From Tyto alba (lineage: Eukaryota; Chordata; Aves; Strigiformes; Tytonidae): a DNA stretch of 64,000 nt. The notes below the pieces were generated by a model. It ran no database searches. It saw only the letters and a program-made list of their open reading frames with translations, and was not told where the DNA came from. The stretch spans positions 6,483,731 through 6,547,730 of the forward strand of contig NW_024881283.1 in assembly GCF_018691265.1 (NCBI RefSeq), given 5' to 3'. The translations under genes and the position numbers were made by a program. Shown here one piece after another: positions 12,121 through 25,332 of the stretch; the first letter of the stretch is position 1, and each line of letters opens with the position of its first letter.

Positions 12121-15100
12121 TCAGGTCATGTAGCGGGTGACGGCTCTCAGGGCGTAGAGCAGAGCCGCCTGCATCCGAGCCTCCAGCAAGAGCAGGTTGA
12201 TGTGCACCTACATAGGGAGAGCGGGGTCAGGGCATGGGAGGGGGCTCAGCATCCCCCCAACACGCTGCCGGGGGGGGAAGGGATGGGGCAGCACCTTCTC
12301 CGAGTGCTTGAAGTGTCTCCAGAACTGCGTGTACACCCGCTTGGTCGTCTTCTCCGGGTAGCAAGCCACCGTCTTGATGTAGATCTTCAAGCTGCGCTCC
12401 AGGAGCTGGTTCACCTCCCCGTAGTCGTAGTCGTCGTAGCTGGGGGAGAGAGGAGGGCACGTCATCCCCGGGCACACCCCCTGCCCATTCGCACACCCCG
12501 GGGTCTTTCTAGACTTAAGCCAAGCCCTGCCCCCCCCCCCCCCCCCCCCCCCCAAAAGCATCGCTTTGCCTTAATCTAAGCAATAGCAAGTCTCACCAAG
12601 ACCAAGTTGAGGGATCCCAGGCTGGATCCGCTCAGGGACTCTACCCCGGGCAGAGAACAGGCTCCAGCCACGGCGTGGGGACTTACCGGATGCCAAAGAC
12701 ACAGTGGACGTAGTTCCAGATGGCCCTGCGCAGCATGGACGTGTCCACGCCGCAGTGCATGGCGATGGTGTTGTACGTCAGGTTGTAAACGACCTGGAAC
12801 TTCTCGTCCAGGAGCTGCCCCACGTCAGGGTAGAGGCGGTTGATCAGCGAGTAGCCGTGGTCCTCCCAGGTGTAATCCTGCCAGAGAAAGGATGCTGGGG
12901 CAGGGAAACGTGGGGTCCCTTCAAAGCCAGGGATATAAGCTGGGGTGTCCCTCCCTTTAGCTGACCCCTACAACCAGTTGCACTGCTCAAACAGCTCCAG
13001 CCCGGTCCCGGCCCTTCACGCTGTCTGTGCGGTGCCAAAACCCTGGAAAGAGCCCCGCTGTCCCCACACCAAGACACCCAGGACCCCGCCACCCAGCACC
13101 CCACGGCCGGCGCAGGGCCGCGAGCACCCACCTGGGCACGGAAAGTGGGGGGCGCCTGCTCGCCCCTCCGCGTGAAGTCCTTGTAGCCGAACTCGGGGTC
13201 CTCCACGAAGCAGAGGACGTTGGACTGCAGGGAGTGATCCGCGATATCTACACAAGGCACCACCGCAGCGGCTGTGAGGGACACGGCGTGACCCCGGCCA
13301 GCGCCAGCCCTGCAGCTGGGGGCCTGATCCTGATGTGCCCTGGGCAGATGCTGCCTCCCTTCCCTCCTCCCCCTTCCCCCCGCGACCCCCCTGGCCCACA
13401 GGGACCCCGTCCCCAGCCAGCTGCACCCCTGCACCTCCTCACCCGAGGGAGCGACCAGCAAACTCTCCGTCTTCTCCAGCTCAAAGCGCGTTGCCATCTC
13501 CTCCTGCGTGACGCCCTCCTCCTCCAGCTGGTTTTCCTGCAGCAGCTTCAGCCTCTCCATCAGCACCTCCACCTCCCGCATGGCGTCTTTGCCCTGGTGA
13601 AGCAGAGGGCAGAGTCAACCCTGCCCCAGGCTGAGCCAAGTTGCAGGGGGGGTTGCAAGCCCAGAGTAGTGCAGAGCCTGAGTAGTTCTCAGCTCTGCTG
13701 TCACTTGGGAGCAGCCCCAGGGCTGCTCTAAAGAACATTCGCCTCTGGGTTTGTCCTGCCCAGACTCTCCCCCCCTGCCCCCCCGAGTTGCTCCCACGCC
13801 TCGTGCCAGGGACTAGGTGGAGGGGGAAGCCCTGCGGAGGATGCTACGGCGTGGAGGATGCTACGGCGCAGCCCTAAACTATCTGCTGTCCCCAGTAAAA
13901 GTCTCGGGAGGTAATTCCCAGGGGGAAGCCCAATAAAGCAGTCCAGCACCCCACCATGCCCTCCCTTCCAACCCCACACGCCTTCCCCTTGCAAGGCAAA
14001 GCCCCCCGCTTACCCCGGAGCCCCCCATGCTGTCGTCAGAGGCAGGGCTGCTGTCGCTGTGGGGCGAGGGGGGCTGGCAGCTCTGCCCCCCATCCTGGTC
14101 CTCCTCGGGGTTGATGCCGCAGCCGAAGACGAAGGAGGCGAGCGAGTGGTAGTGGGTGAGGAGCACCAGGGCCTGCACCAGCTCCGCCAGCGACCAACTG
14201 TTCTCCCCCGTCTTCAGCAGAGCCTGCAAAGCGCGCAGGGTTGGAGAGATCCCCTCCCCTAACCCCCCCCGGCTTGCTGTGCTGTACGCCCCACTGCACC
14301 CCAGAGCCGGGGTAAGACAACGGCAGGGAGACAGGAGGGTGTTTGGGATGTGCCTCCCCCATAGACGAGCTGCTGTTGGCAGGACAGTCCCCAGCCACGG
14401 GGGACAAGTCACCCCTTGCTCACCCATCCGGAGCAGCACACACCCTGCCCTCCAGCCCAGAGACTCCCTCAACCCTGAAAGGGTTAAACCCGAGGGGGCT
14501 TGTGCAAGCAGGGATGAGGCCCCAGGGTCAAGGCCCCAAAAATCAGAGTGTGTTGTGTTGGGGGGGGGGGGGTGTGGGATGGATTTGCCCCAGCAGTATC
14601 AGCTCTCACCTCGATGTGCTCCTTGGTGATGAGCCAGGGCCGGTGCGCCAGCAGTTTGTTGATCTCGTTGAGGTTCCTGAGTTTTTGGGGGGCACAGTGC
14701 AGCCCCTGCAGCCACGCCGGGTTGCCCCCCACCTGCAGGAACTCCCCCATGTGCAAGCCCACCAGGTAGGAGCACTGGTGCCGGGCTGCTGCCTGTGGGG
14801 AGAGCCGGGCAGTCAGCTAGGGGCCCCCTCAACCCTCTACAAGCCCTTGGAGAAGCCAAGGCAGGGAGCCACCCTCCACCCTCATTGCTCTTGGAGGGTC
14901 TTCCCTGGGGATGAGAGTCCAGAAAGGGGTCTCCACCCCCCACCCCCATCGATGCCAGTCCCCATGGGCCCTGGAGGGAGGGGTGCTGGGGTACCCTGGG
15001 TGGGCACCACAGGACCAATCCTAAAGGGGCTTCCAAGCCTCTGGGACCACAGATCAGAGCGGGGGAGGGACCCGTCTCTGGGATCCCCAAACCCCTCCTG

Positions 15101-18100
15101 CCTCCAGACAAAAACCCAGCGGAGGTGCTGGGACCACACGTAACCCCGTGGGACCCTGGTCCTCACCATGATGGCAATGTAGTGGCGCTTGTGGTAGGGC
15201 AGGGGCCCGTCCATGCGCAGCAGGAGGTACTGGGTCTTCCAGAAGCTGCTGAGATACTGGGGGTGCAGCCCCATGACCATGGTGATGTTGTCCACCCTGC
15301 CCGCCGAGACGAAGGCCTCGATGAGGAGCCGGCGCAGGCTGCCCTCCGCACCCTCCTGCGGGATCTGCTGGCATGGGGAGAGGAGGCAGGGGGGTGGAGG
15401 GCTGTGTGCCGCAGCTCCTCACTCTTCCCAAAAACATCCCCCCCCCCCTCCCAACTTAGAGGGAGACCCCACCACCCCCAAACCAAGCATCAGCAGCAAG
15501 CAGGACCCAGGAGCACCCATCCCACCGCATCAGGTGCTCACCCCGTCCGAGGTGCCCCGCCGCCTCCCTGCCGCCCGGTACGGACACCGCCGGTAGCCCC
15601 CGCTGCCCGTCCCCCCCCCCGCAGCCCCGGGGGGCAGGGGGTGACAAGGGGTCTCCATGCCGGACCCCGCTCAGCCCGCGGGTTGGGTTGTTTATTTGGG
15701 CGCTGGTGTGGAGCGGGAAGGAGATGGGGCTCAGCTCCCCCTCCCTCCTCTTGCCCCCCCCAGCCTCTCCACCCCCGCAACGGTGACGAAACCAGGCGCT
15801 ATCTCTGCCGAAGGAGGAACCATCTGGGACACCGAGGCCGGGTGCCAAGATAGGGCTGAGGGTGCTCCAGCGTAGGGAGCCCCGAGGATTTCAGGGCACA
15901 GGTTTGTTTTTTTTTTTTTTTTTGGGGGGGGGGGGGAGGACGACAGGACACAGGGCAGGACGTGGTCTGCCTTTGCAGCGCAGGGGAAAGACAGCGATGT
16001 TTGGATGAGTGGGGAAACTGAGGCACGGGATGGGCAGGGACGCGGGGCAGGTAAACACCAGGGTGGAACAGCACAACTGCTCCCCCCGTTCTCCAAAACG
16101 AGACACACACACACACACCCCCCCCCAAACACACACACTGCCCTGGGGATACCCCCAGGCTGAGTGACCCTTCCCCATCCCACCCCACCCCGGCACTAGA
16201 AACTGGGGTGCTGGGATGGGAATCAGTCCTTAACAGCCCCCGGTGGCCCCCCCTCCCAGGGCAGACGAGCCCCCCCAGCAGGGAGGGATGCACCCACCCA
16301 AGAGCATCCCCACTGCTCTTACCTCTCCCAGGGGGATGAAGGCGCTGGGGCCCTTCCCCAGCTGCCGGGGGACCTTGACCCCTCCGTCCTAGGAAGGAAG
16401 GAGCAGCGGCGTTAGCCCGGTACCGGGGCAGCCGGGAGCCACCGAGCAGCCGCCGGCGGCGGCGGGACGAGTGCGGTGGCACCGGAAAGGGTGACTCAGG
16501 CAGCCACCCCCCCATGGGCCACGGGGACACGCGGCCATCGCCCCCGCGCCCTTACGTCAGGCCGGGCAGCACCTGATGAAATCGGGCCGGGGTGTTGCTC
16601 TGCACCCCGGGGAGGCGACACACCGGCACCGTGCCAGGACACCGGAGCTGCGGCGTGGCGGGCCGGGAGCACGCAGACACCCCCGGGGGGCTCGGTTTAT
16701 CACCTCCACCCCAAAACCGGAGCCCGGGGGGTCCCGTGGGACGGCGGCAGGTCCTGGGAGCAGCACGAGCAATCACCAGCATAAAAATGGCACCCAGGGC
16801 TCCCGCTACCCCCTCCCCAGGGCCCAAAATGCCGATAAACACCTCCACCAGTTTCTTTTTCCCCCTCCCTAAATCCCTTAGCACAGTTAAAACAGAAACG
16901 AGCCACCCACGAGGGTACCTGCTGCTCTCTCCGCACTCCAGGCACGGGGTTTGGGCTCCTTTCTGGCCCCCCCCACCCCCCCAATGCTCCAGCTCCCCAG
17001 GGAAAAGCAAGCGTTTCCATGCTCTGTTTTCTCCAAGCAGATATTTCCCTCCTCTCTGCTGGTGGGTGGGGGCCAGCTGCACCCAACCAGGGTGCACATG
17101 GGGGGAGTGATGGGGATACCACAAGCGGGACCCCCCCACCCAGAGCACAACGGGGCCAGGACCCCCCCAGCTCTCCTGCTGCAAGGGTGGCTCAGTGCCC
17201 ATGGGGACACCCCCCCCACCCCCCCCCGAGCTGAAACGCAGGGGTGCAGCAGAGCCCGAATCCTCCCCCGTCCCACTTTTGCACCGCAGCGTCCCACCAG
17301 CTTGCAAGTTTGCAGTGGTGCAGGGGAAATTTCTCTGCCCGCATCACAGCAGCACCCACGGGTGCCAACCGGAGATGGGGGGTGGGATGCAGCACTCAGC
17401 CCCGAGAGCTAAAATAATCCTCCTCCAAAACACCTACAGAGAACCCAAACCTGGTTTGGGGCTGGGAGAAAAGAGGGTGGAAAAGGGTTCAAGTGCTCCC
17501 AGCCCTGGGAGGGAGGCAAGGGGAAGGGGGGGGGCTGGTGCACGGTCCCCCCCAAATACAAGGGGGACACGGCGCTTGCATGAAACCCGGATTGAGACGA
17601 GGCAGCAGTAGCAGAAAGGGCATTTGGCAGACAAACGCCCGCAGCATCGCTTCCTCCGGCCCACGCTCCGGATACAGGTGCCGGCGGTGGCACCCGCAGC
17701 CCGCAGAGGGGGTGCTCAGGTCCCATCCCCTGCAGACACCCCCTCCCCCGCCCCCCCTCGGGTCCCTCTGCCAGCGGGGTGGCTGGGACTTGTCCCCTCA
17801 GTCACCTCCACCAGGACTTCTGAATGGGGGCCCAGCACCAATCGTGCAGGCAGGATGCGAGCCCCGGGGTCTGGTTCTACCCACTCAGGGAGCGGGCAGG
17901 GTCTGAGCCCCCCGGGATGCCCACAGCCACCCTGTCCATGGGGTCGGACACGGCTAAACTCCCGTGGCCCATCCGGAGGGATGCCTCGGCCCAAGGAGAG
18001 CAGCTGCCCCCCCCCCCCCCCCCCGGCTTTGCTCCGGGTGCAGGGAGAGACACGGCAGGGAAGGGACAGCTCACCCGTCACCCCCTGACTGCACCGCTGG

Positions 18101-21100
18101 GGACACAGAGGGAGCCGGGCACCCCAAAAACAGTGCCAGCCCAAGCTGCAAGACATTCCCGGCCCCCCCAAATAAATGGCTCCTCCCCAGCAGGGAGAGC
18201 GGGGTGCTGCCCATACACTCCTCCCCACCGGCAGCGGGTAGCCTTGCTCCCGCAGCACCCCGTTACTGGGTGAACCGACCGGAGCCAGGAGCTGCACCGG
18301 GGACTGTCTGCAAGGCTGCTGCTCCCGCAGGACCCCCGGTTCTTGCTGTCCTGGGCGGGGGGCAAAGGCATCACCCTCATTTTATCGCCCTCCTCCCTCC
18401 CGCGGCTCAGCCAGGCAGATGCTCCCCCCAGCCGCGCTGCACCACGGCAATTCCTAGTGACCCCCTTGTCACCTCCCACCCTGGGGCGCGGCCAGGGCAC
18501 GGCCAACCCCCCCGCACCCGGGGGATGCACGGGAAACCCACGGCATCGAGGCAGAGCAAAGCAAGGACGGCGCCCAGCTGCATTTCCCAAACCCGAGAAG
18601 CCTTCCATTCGGACACACACCTTCCAGCCCATTAACGACGGGGAAGCTCAAAGGGCAGCACCCAGCACCCCCAGTCCCACGCTCCCGGCCTCCTGCAACC
18701 GTGCCCGAGAGGTTGCAGCGAGGGTCCCACTGCTGGGATCCACCCGAGGGAGACGGGACAGGACACGGGGGGGGGAACGACAGCAGCAGCAGGAGGGTCC
18801 CTGGACACACGCAACAGGGGGTGCCGACTGGCACATCTCACCGTCCAGCAACAGGGCAGGGAGATGCTTCTCCGCGGGGGATTTTTCCGAGGTACCCTGT
18901 GAAGGGATGAGCACTGGGGCTGTGACTGGGTGTCACTGGGAGAAACACCCGAGGGCTGGAGCCCGGCACAGCCCGGGTGATGGTGGGTGCAGCCTGGAGG
19001 GAGGGGGCTCACGCCGTTGCTGCTCTGGGTGCTGGAGTTGGTTCCGCACTGGCTCACGGTTTGGGGAGAAAGAGCTTCTTTGGAGCTCTGAGAGGCTCCC
19101 TGGGAGGGGACAGCAACGGGGAGACCCCGGGAAGGGAAATCAGGGGACTTCAACCAACCCCGAAGGCAGCGAGGAGCTGGGGAGCCCGGCCAGGCGCTTT
19201 TCCCTGATAACTCAGGGTGACCTTTGAAGGTTCATTTTAATCATCCCTACACAGCAGCTCGTTATGTTTTGCTGCATTAAGCAATCCTCAGGGGCACTGC
19301 AGTTAACCCTCACCGCACCGCCACCACGTAGGGTATCACCTCCTGCTTCTGCTGATGGGGAAACTGAGGCATGGAGGCGATGCTCTGATCCACGCCAGCC
19401 ACACAACCTGCTCCCAGGCTCCAGGCAGCGGGTCTCAACAGAGACACCGGGGGAAGGAATTAATCCCCTGGGAGCAGGGGGACGGGTGTGCCGAGCCCCC
19501 CACGCTGGTGCCAGTGCTTGGTCAGGTGTTGGAAAATCATTCCTGATAAGGTGAGGTTAAACAAACACCTCGGAACCGAGGCTGTCCCTGGGTCATACCA
19601 AGGGGGGGCAAGAGCAGCACCGGGGCTCGGCCCCACTGACGCACGGAGCCAAGGTGTGAGTGCAACCCCCCCTGGCATGAGCTGCCCCCTCCCCGTCCAG
19701 CCCCGCGCCCAGAAAGCAAACCCAGGTGCCACCACGCTCCAGCAAGGAGGACAAGGGGATCCCCAAATCCCAAATCCCTGCCTCGCCCTGAAAAACCTGA
19801 AGAGGTTTGACGGGGAAGAGCGGAGCAGACAGCCCTGCAGCGGTGCAAACCCCGCTGCCACAGCACACGGCAACAAAACCGAGGTGCTTTCAATGGTGGG
19901 TGTGAAAGTCCCAGCCCACGGAGTTTCAGTGGTACCTGCTAGATGTCGGTGGCACCACCACCCCCATCCTCCCCCCATCCTGCTCCAAAGCACTAATTTC
20001 AGGCTTCAGCTCATGCTGGGACAAGCACCGGAGGGGATTTCCCAGCAGCGAGGCTCTCTGGGGTCTTTCCCACCCGCCATCCCGGGTTTTCCAGCTTCCA
20101 GCCCGTGGTGAGAGTAACCATCCCTGCAGCTACACCAAAGTGACACAGCTACTTGGGGACCAAAGCCCCGAGCTGCAGAGCAATCCTGCCATCCCTGGGG
20201 AAACCTGAGGGAAGGGGAATGCAGGAGCAAGGACAAAAACAGCTTTTTTTTTTTTTTTTTTTTTTTGAGGGGAAAATAAGTCTTAGAAATAGAGGCAATT
20301 CCCAACTTCTCAGTAAACTCAGCAGGTTGGTGGACTGAAGTTGCAGAGCAGTCCGATTGCCTGGGAGGGGCAGGGAGGTCCTGCAGAGCTCCACGGGCAC
20401 CTCAGGGCTCCAGTTTTGCACAATGGACTTGAAACGCAAAAGCCTTGGGAGATGGGAGACGTTTCCCAGACCGCCGGGTTAACTGGGACATCAGAGAGAT
20501 CCCGTGCCTGACCCGGGACCGGCAGCATGAGCCAAACGACGGGACGGAGCCCACGGAGCCCCCCAGCCTCCCGCACCACCAACCCCCGTGGGTATGTCCC
20601 ATCGCCAGCCGCTGCCTCAGTTTCCCTTCGCCGCCCGGCCCATGACTACGGGCAGGACCTCTGCCCGCTCCCCACCCAGCGCTGCTGCTGGAGGGGCCGC
20701 GACACCCCAAGATCTCCCCATCCAGCCACCCCACCCCATCCCCAGGACCCCTTGCGTGGGCTCCCAGCACCCCAACTTGCTCCCGCACCCCTCTTTTTTT
20801 TTTAGGTTATTTTCACAGCCTGGCCCGACCTCCCTGCAGCCAGCCAAGAGAGGGGGTGGTCTCTGGATGGCGGGGGGGGGGGGGGGAACACACAGCGGTC
20901 CCGGGGCGAGGAGGGGACAAACACACACGCACACACTCCCACCAGCCCTTCCCCGAGGGTCCCCCGAGGTGGCAGCACCCCCGGGAGAGGCGGGGGGGGG
21001 GGGGGGGGCGAGCACCGAGCCGAGCCCTTACCTCGCCGCCCCCGCAGCCCCGGTACTCCTCCAGCCCCGCGGGGCGGCACGGCGAGCCGGCCAGCAGCAT
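12121..21100 (-). CDS. SESN2: Sestrin-2, stress-induced leucine sensor upstream of mTORC1
   Basis: Ten coding exons in transcript order: 21032-21100, 16323-16388, 15167-15364, 14610-14792, 14014-14223, 13443-13593, 13132-13247, 12687-12877, 12295-12439 and 12121-12207. All have GT/AG ends and consistent phases, giving about 471 aa against about 480 in human SESN2. Sestrin-2 is cytosolic, binds GATOR2 and releases it when leucine is bound, and has an N-terminal domain related to alkylhydroperoxidases. The Cys/Tyr/His set of that domain (human C125, Y127, H132) is present as C118, Y120 and H125. The leucine-pocket residues (human T374, T377, T386, R390, W444, E451) align with T365, T368, T377, R381, W435 and E442, and the GATOR2-contact Asp pair is kept in [15 protein letters not shown]. 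The protein ends in [10 protein letters not shown]. The sequence fits SESN2 better than SESN1 or SESN3 ([26 protein letters not shown]). Start: first ATG of the CpG-island exon, matching the short family N-terminus. The N-terminal 45 residues are shorter and diverged from human. Confidence 0.96.
16103..16138. repeat. (AC)n microsatellite in SESN2 intron 2
   Basis: About eight AC units, a C run, then five further AC units, within the intron between the second and third coding exons. A separate T-run followed by a G-run sits at about 15905-15937 in the same intron. Confidence 0.85.
16389..21031 (-). other. SESN2 intron 1 (about 4.6 kb)
   Basis: This is the longest SESN2 intron. It is GC-rich with several G and C homopolymers and a 23-base T run at 20244-20266. 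I saw no convincing extra exon, repeat family or RNA gene. Long introns next to the promoter often hold regulatory sites, but none can be named here. Confidence 0.6.
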
Positions 21101-21480
21101 GGCAGCGCGGGGGCTAGGTACCGGGCATGGCCCCGGGCCCCCCCCGCCCGGGACGGGGTCCCCAGCTCCCCCCGGGGCTCCCGGACATTCGCGGGACCCG
21201 CGGCGCCCGCCCCGCTTTCATAGCGGGTGGGAGGGGGGCGACGAGAAACCACGCCCCCCCCCGCACGCCCATTCAACCAATGGAAAGGCGGGGGCGTTGC
21301 CAACGCGCGGGCCGCCAGCCAATCGAGAGCGGCGGCGCGAGGGATGCTGGGGGTTGTAGTTCGCCGCGGGGTGGTGCGCCCGGGGCGGTTCCACGGCGGG
21401 AGGGGGTCTCGCACTCCCGTGGGCACCCTCGCTGCTCCAAGGGGGAGGTGTCCCCTCGCTTCGCCGGGGAGTGGGGGAAA
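21101..21480 (-). promoter_or_regulatory. SESN2 CpG-island promoter with ZNF143-type motif
   Basis: CpG-dense sequence directly upstream of the SESN2 start codon. Plus-strand CCAAT pentamers occur at 21277-21281 and 21319-21323. At 21343-21360 the minus strand reads ACTACAACCCCCAGCATC, a close match to the ACTACA-type element bound by ZNF143/THAP11 at many housekeeping promoters. The transcription start itself cannot be placed from sequence. SESN2 is a known p53 and stress-response target in mammals, but I did not identify a convincing p53 element here. Confidence 0.65.
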
Positions 21481-24027
21481 ACGTCTCCTGGGGCCGAAGG
21501 GAAAAGAGACCTGATGGCGAGGAGCCCGCGCGCCGTGACGGACAGGGCTGTTTGTCCAAAATCCCTCAGCTGCCCTTACCTTGCGCACAGAGCCGGCCCC
21601 GCGGCCATGGGTCGCCGTGTGTCGTCCCCCCCCCCCCCCCCCCCCCCCCGAACACCCCGCTGCTCCCCGAGGCTCCCCCAGCTTTGCACCCAGCAGCTCG
21701 ATCAGCTCGCTGCAGAAGAACCCCAAGAGCTGCCGAGCAGCGTTCCCCTCCCATCCTCTGCGCAGCTCCTGGCCATTTGAACAACAAACACCAAACCCAA
21801 TAAAAGAAGGTGAAAGAAGGAAAGAAAAAAAAAAAAAAAAAAAAAAAGTAAAAATAAAACCCGCAACCACAGGCAGCCCCAGACAGCAGCGCTGATAACA
21901 ATCTGGTGCTGCTTGACAGCTTGCACATGGCAAAGTCCAGCGAACAGGAGTCGCTGCACAAACAACTCAGGTTTTGCCTGGCAACAGCCTCCGCCGGCTC
22001 CGGGCCTGAGCTTTCGCCTGTTCAGCGAACGTGTCAGCACGCCTCGGTGGCACGGTGTTGGTGGCAGAGCCGACCAACCTCTGTGGGGAGAGGGGACAGA
22101 GCAAATTTCAAATGTCCCCCGGTCTGCTGCTTCTTGTCCTTGTCCCCTTCGTGGCGCACCGCAGCCTGCAAACACCCCGCGCTATTTTTAGGGGTGTTTT
22201 GCGAGTGTGGCTCTGCACCGAGGGTGTGGGCTCTGGGCGGCTTTGGCCACCCGGAGGTGTCTGCTTCTGCATTTACACTTGCGGCATTTACGAGGAACAA
22301 ATTAGGGTTTTAATTGCTCCTGCTCCGTGGTCTCAGTGGTGCGTGCTGTGAGGGGAACCAGCCCCCACGCTCCCCTGGGGCCAGAGCTGCTGTTTCAGCC
22401 CCTGTCGCCTCTGTCCAGCTCCATCGCCTGCTCCTTTGGCTCCCTCACACCCTGCAGAGACACCCGGAGCTGCCTTACAGGGGGCAAGAGCCAAGACAAT
22501 ACCTGCTCCCGGGCTGCAGCCACCTGAGCTTTGTGTTTGCTCTGGCTGAACACACCAGCCTAGAGCTGAAAAGCCGCCTCTTCCTTTGCACAAGTAAAGG
22601 CAACACGGTGGGAGCAAAGCAGAGGTGGGGGCTGCCCCTGTTCTCCCTTTTCTGCCTCCCCAAAAAGCTCTGGACACGAGGGCGACTGGCCGAGATGGAC
22701 CTGGGGACCCCAGGGCTGGTGGGGGGGGGGTGGTGGTGCATCAGGCAGTGGTCCAGCCGGAGGGTTGGTTTGGAGATGCTGCCAAATATTTAATATAAAA
22801 ATATCCCCTCAGGAGACACCGCGGGCTGTGCCGGGAGGACGTGTGCCCCGGAGCTGGCAGAGCAGGGCCAGGAGGGGCCGGGCATGGCCGGGTGGTCGCC
22901 GAGCCGGGCAGCGTGCTCGCTCACTCGCTCGGCAATACGGACCGGCACGTAAATCCCCCATCTGCTCGGCGGGCCCGGGTCAGCCCACCCCCCCGGCCGA
23001 TGAGAGGCAGGCGGCACATCCTCCGCAGCCTCAGCACTTTTCCTGGCCTGTGTGCAATGCTCCTGCCCGCGGAGCAGCCGGCTCAGGCTGGCACCGGCAT
23101 CTCCCCTCGCTGGCAGCAGCCTGGGAAAAGGAGACGACCCTCTGAGCCACCTCCGAGCTGTGCCCGGCAGTGCCAAAGCAGCTTCACCATCTCGAGTCCT
23201 TTCGTCCCACAAGCCTCACCCAAGAGTGCTTGAGGTCTCAGCTTTTGTCCCAATTTGAGCTCAGCAGTGCTTGTTCTTCAGGGAAATAGAGCTGCAGGGG
23301 GGTTTCTCCGTGCTGGCTGATTCACAGGGGTTTACTGGGCTCATTACAATATTCATCAGGAAAAGGGTGGCAAAGGAGAAGCAAAATTTCCTTGAGAGAG
23401 GAACCCAAGAGCTGAACCCAAACACGCTGTTTCCAGAAACACCTATCATGGGAAACATGCAACGGCTCAGTAATTACTTAGGGATTGACAGTGCCCTAGT
23501 TATCAAGATGCTGACTGTACAAGTCTCTTGCTTTAGTTTAACAGTGCGCTGCAAGAAAGCTAAACAGGAAGGCAAGGCTGATTGCTTAAGATAAGTCACC
23601 TTAGAGCAAATAGCAAGGTTGGCTGAGAACAGTCATTGCCTTGTCCAGCCTTTTGGTACTTCAGCAGCCCGGTGGTTTTGGCCAGCCCAGCCCCAGAGGA
23701 CAAATGGAAGCAGCAGAGACCTCTCTGCAGGGACTCCCCCCCCCCCCTGCAGCAGAGAAGACGCACCCCATCGCTGCAGCGTTTCCCTTTACGCGTTTCA
23801 CTTCTGTCCGGAGGTTGGGGGGCTGGATTGCCACCGTGGCTGGTCACCCCACACCTCCCCACTAACAGCCTCTGGTGGGAAAACCCACCGGCCCCCCCGG
23901 CCTTGGTGGGCTGGAAGCAGGAAGCCCAGACCCTTGGTGGGCTGGGGGAGGGAATCCCCCCGCAGCTCCAGCGTTTGGAGCCGCGCAGGGAAGGAGAAAC
24001 CCAACGTGGCCCTCGGCACTGGGCCGT

Positions 24028-24075
24028 CAGGAGCTCAGCACCTCGCTCCCTCAGGAGCTCAGCACCTCGCTCCGT
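24028..24075. repeat. 24-bp tandem duplication, two copies
   Basis: Two adjacent copies of a 24-base unit that contains 'gagctcagcacctcgctcc', differing at one base near the junction. Non-coding context. Confidence 0.75.
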
Positions 24076-25286
24076 CAGGGTTTCTGCGCTGCGGGCAGAC
24101 GGGTTCGGCTTTCATAGCATAAACACATTAGAAACAATGGCTTGTACTGGTTTGTGCTGGTGAGTGATCCTTGTTGCTCTGGAGCCTCTGGGGAGAGCAG
24201 CAGGGGGGAGCCGCTATCCCCATGTGCTCCAGGAGCCGGGACTGAATATTGAGGACAGATAAAGACGTTGGACTCCTGGACCTCTAGAGATTTCCTTTGG
24301 AAGAAGGCAAAGGGCAGCTGAGATTTCTTGATGAAAATCTCATGAAAAAGGGGAAAGCCCCATCCCGGAGGAGCAGGGCTCATTGCCTCTGCCGGTTTTA
24401 CCCCCTTAGCAAATGACTGAGATCAACAGGCAATGCTGAGCTTTTCCCAACCCTAAAACCCCGCTGGCTTTCTGCAGGGCTCCCCCCTCCACTCTCCCCA
24501 CGGGTGTGCCAGGAGCCCCGACTCCTCACACAGCTCATTCCACTTCTCTGCCCAGCCCAGCTCCTCCTGCTTCCCTCCTCTCCGGAACAAGGCTTGCGCT
24601 TTACCTCTCCTGGCTCAGCTATACAACACAAGCTACTAAAGCTTTAAAGAATTTTAAGATCCTTAGTGGTATTTTTTTTTTTTTTTGAAGTTAATTTTAA
24701 AGCCTGCTGCCCCCCCAGGGCACGCTGCCTGAGCCAGCGCTCCCAGAAAGCCCCAGCAATTAGGGAGGAATGGAAGGGAGTGTGTTTGTGGGTAATTACC
24801 GCCTGGTTAAGTCGGTTTACTTCTGCTGCAAGTACCCGCTGTCAGTCTGCAAAAGAGTTTATGTTAATTTACATACTGAAGTTTCAGATCCTTGCCAGGG
24901 GGCCTGCAAGTTTGGAAAGGAGATATTTATTCAAGTAATTACTTAAAAAATAAAAAAAAGTAAATCTAGTCCTCTTGGTTAGTAGGTCTCAGGAAATGCT
25001 TTGGAAGTTTTCATTGTGCCCTGAAAATGCAACCACCTCCAGCTCCCCAGGTCAGCACTCCAGAAACTTTGAGCTTCTGCATCTTCGGGAGAGATTTCTG
25101 CTGGAAGCAGGCAAGGGGCAGCCAAGTATCAGCTCACCTGAAGTGAGTGGAATGGGGAAAAACACTGACCAAAAAACTGGGAGTCTCATTTTTGACCTCT
25201 ATTTTGTTACTAGCAGCTGGCTGAGATCAGTATGTAATAGTCATGTTTGTTACTGTAAAAGCTGTATTTTCCTAAAGCTTTGAAAT

Positions 25287-25332
25287 AGAAATAAAGCAAT
25301 CGCAACCCCAAATTAATGAAAAAAAAAAATTA
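25287..25332 (+). terminator. Candidate plus-strand poly(A) site
   Basis: The AATAAA at about 25291 is followed within 30 bases by an A run, and preceded by about 250 bases of AT-rich 3'-UTR-like sequence. No coding exon of an upstream plus-strand gene could be recognised, so this may end a non-coding RNA that starts at or near the SESN2 CpG island, or be chance. Confidence 0.3.

Noticed and set aside
12121..21100. Assignment to SESN1 or SESN3
   Set aside because: Diagnostic stretches ([26 protein letters not shown]) and the short N-terminus fit SESN2 better.
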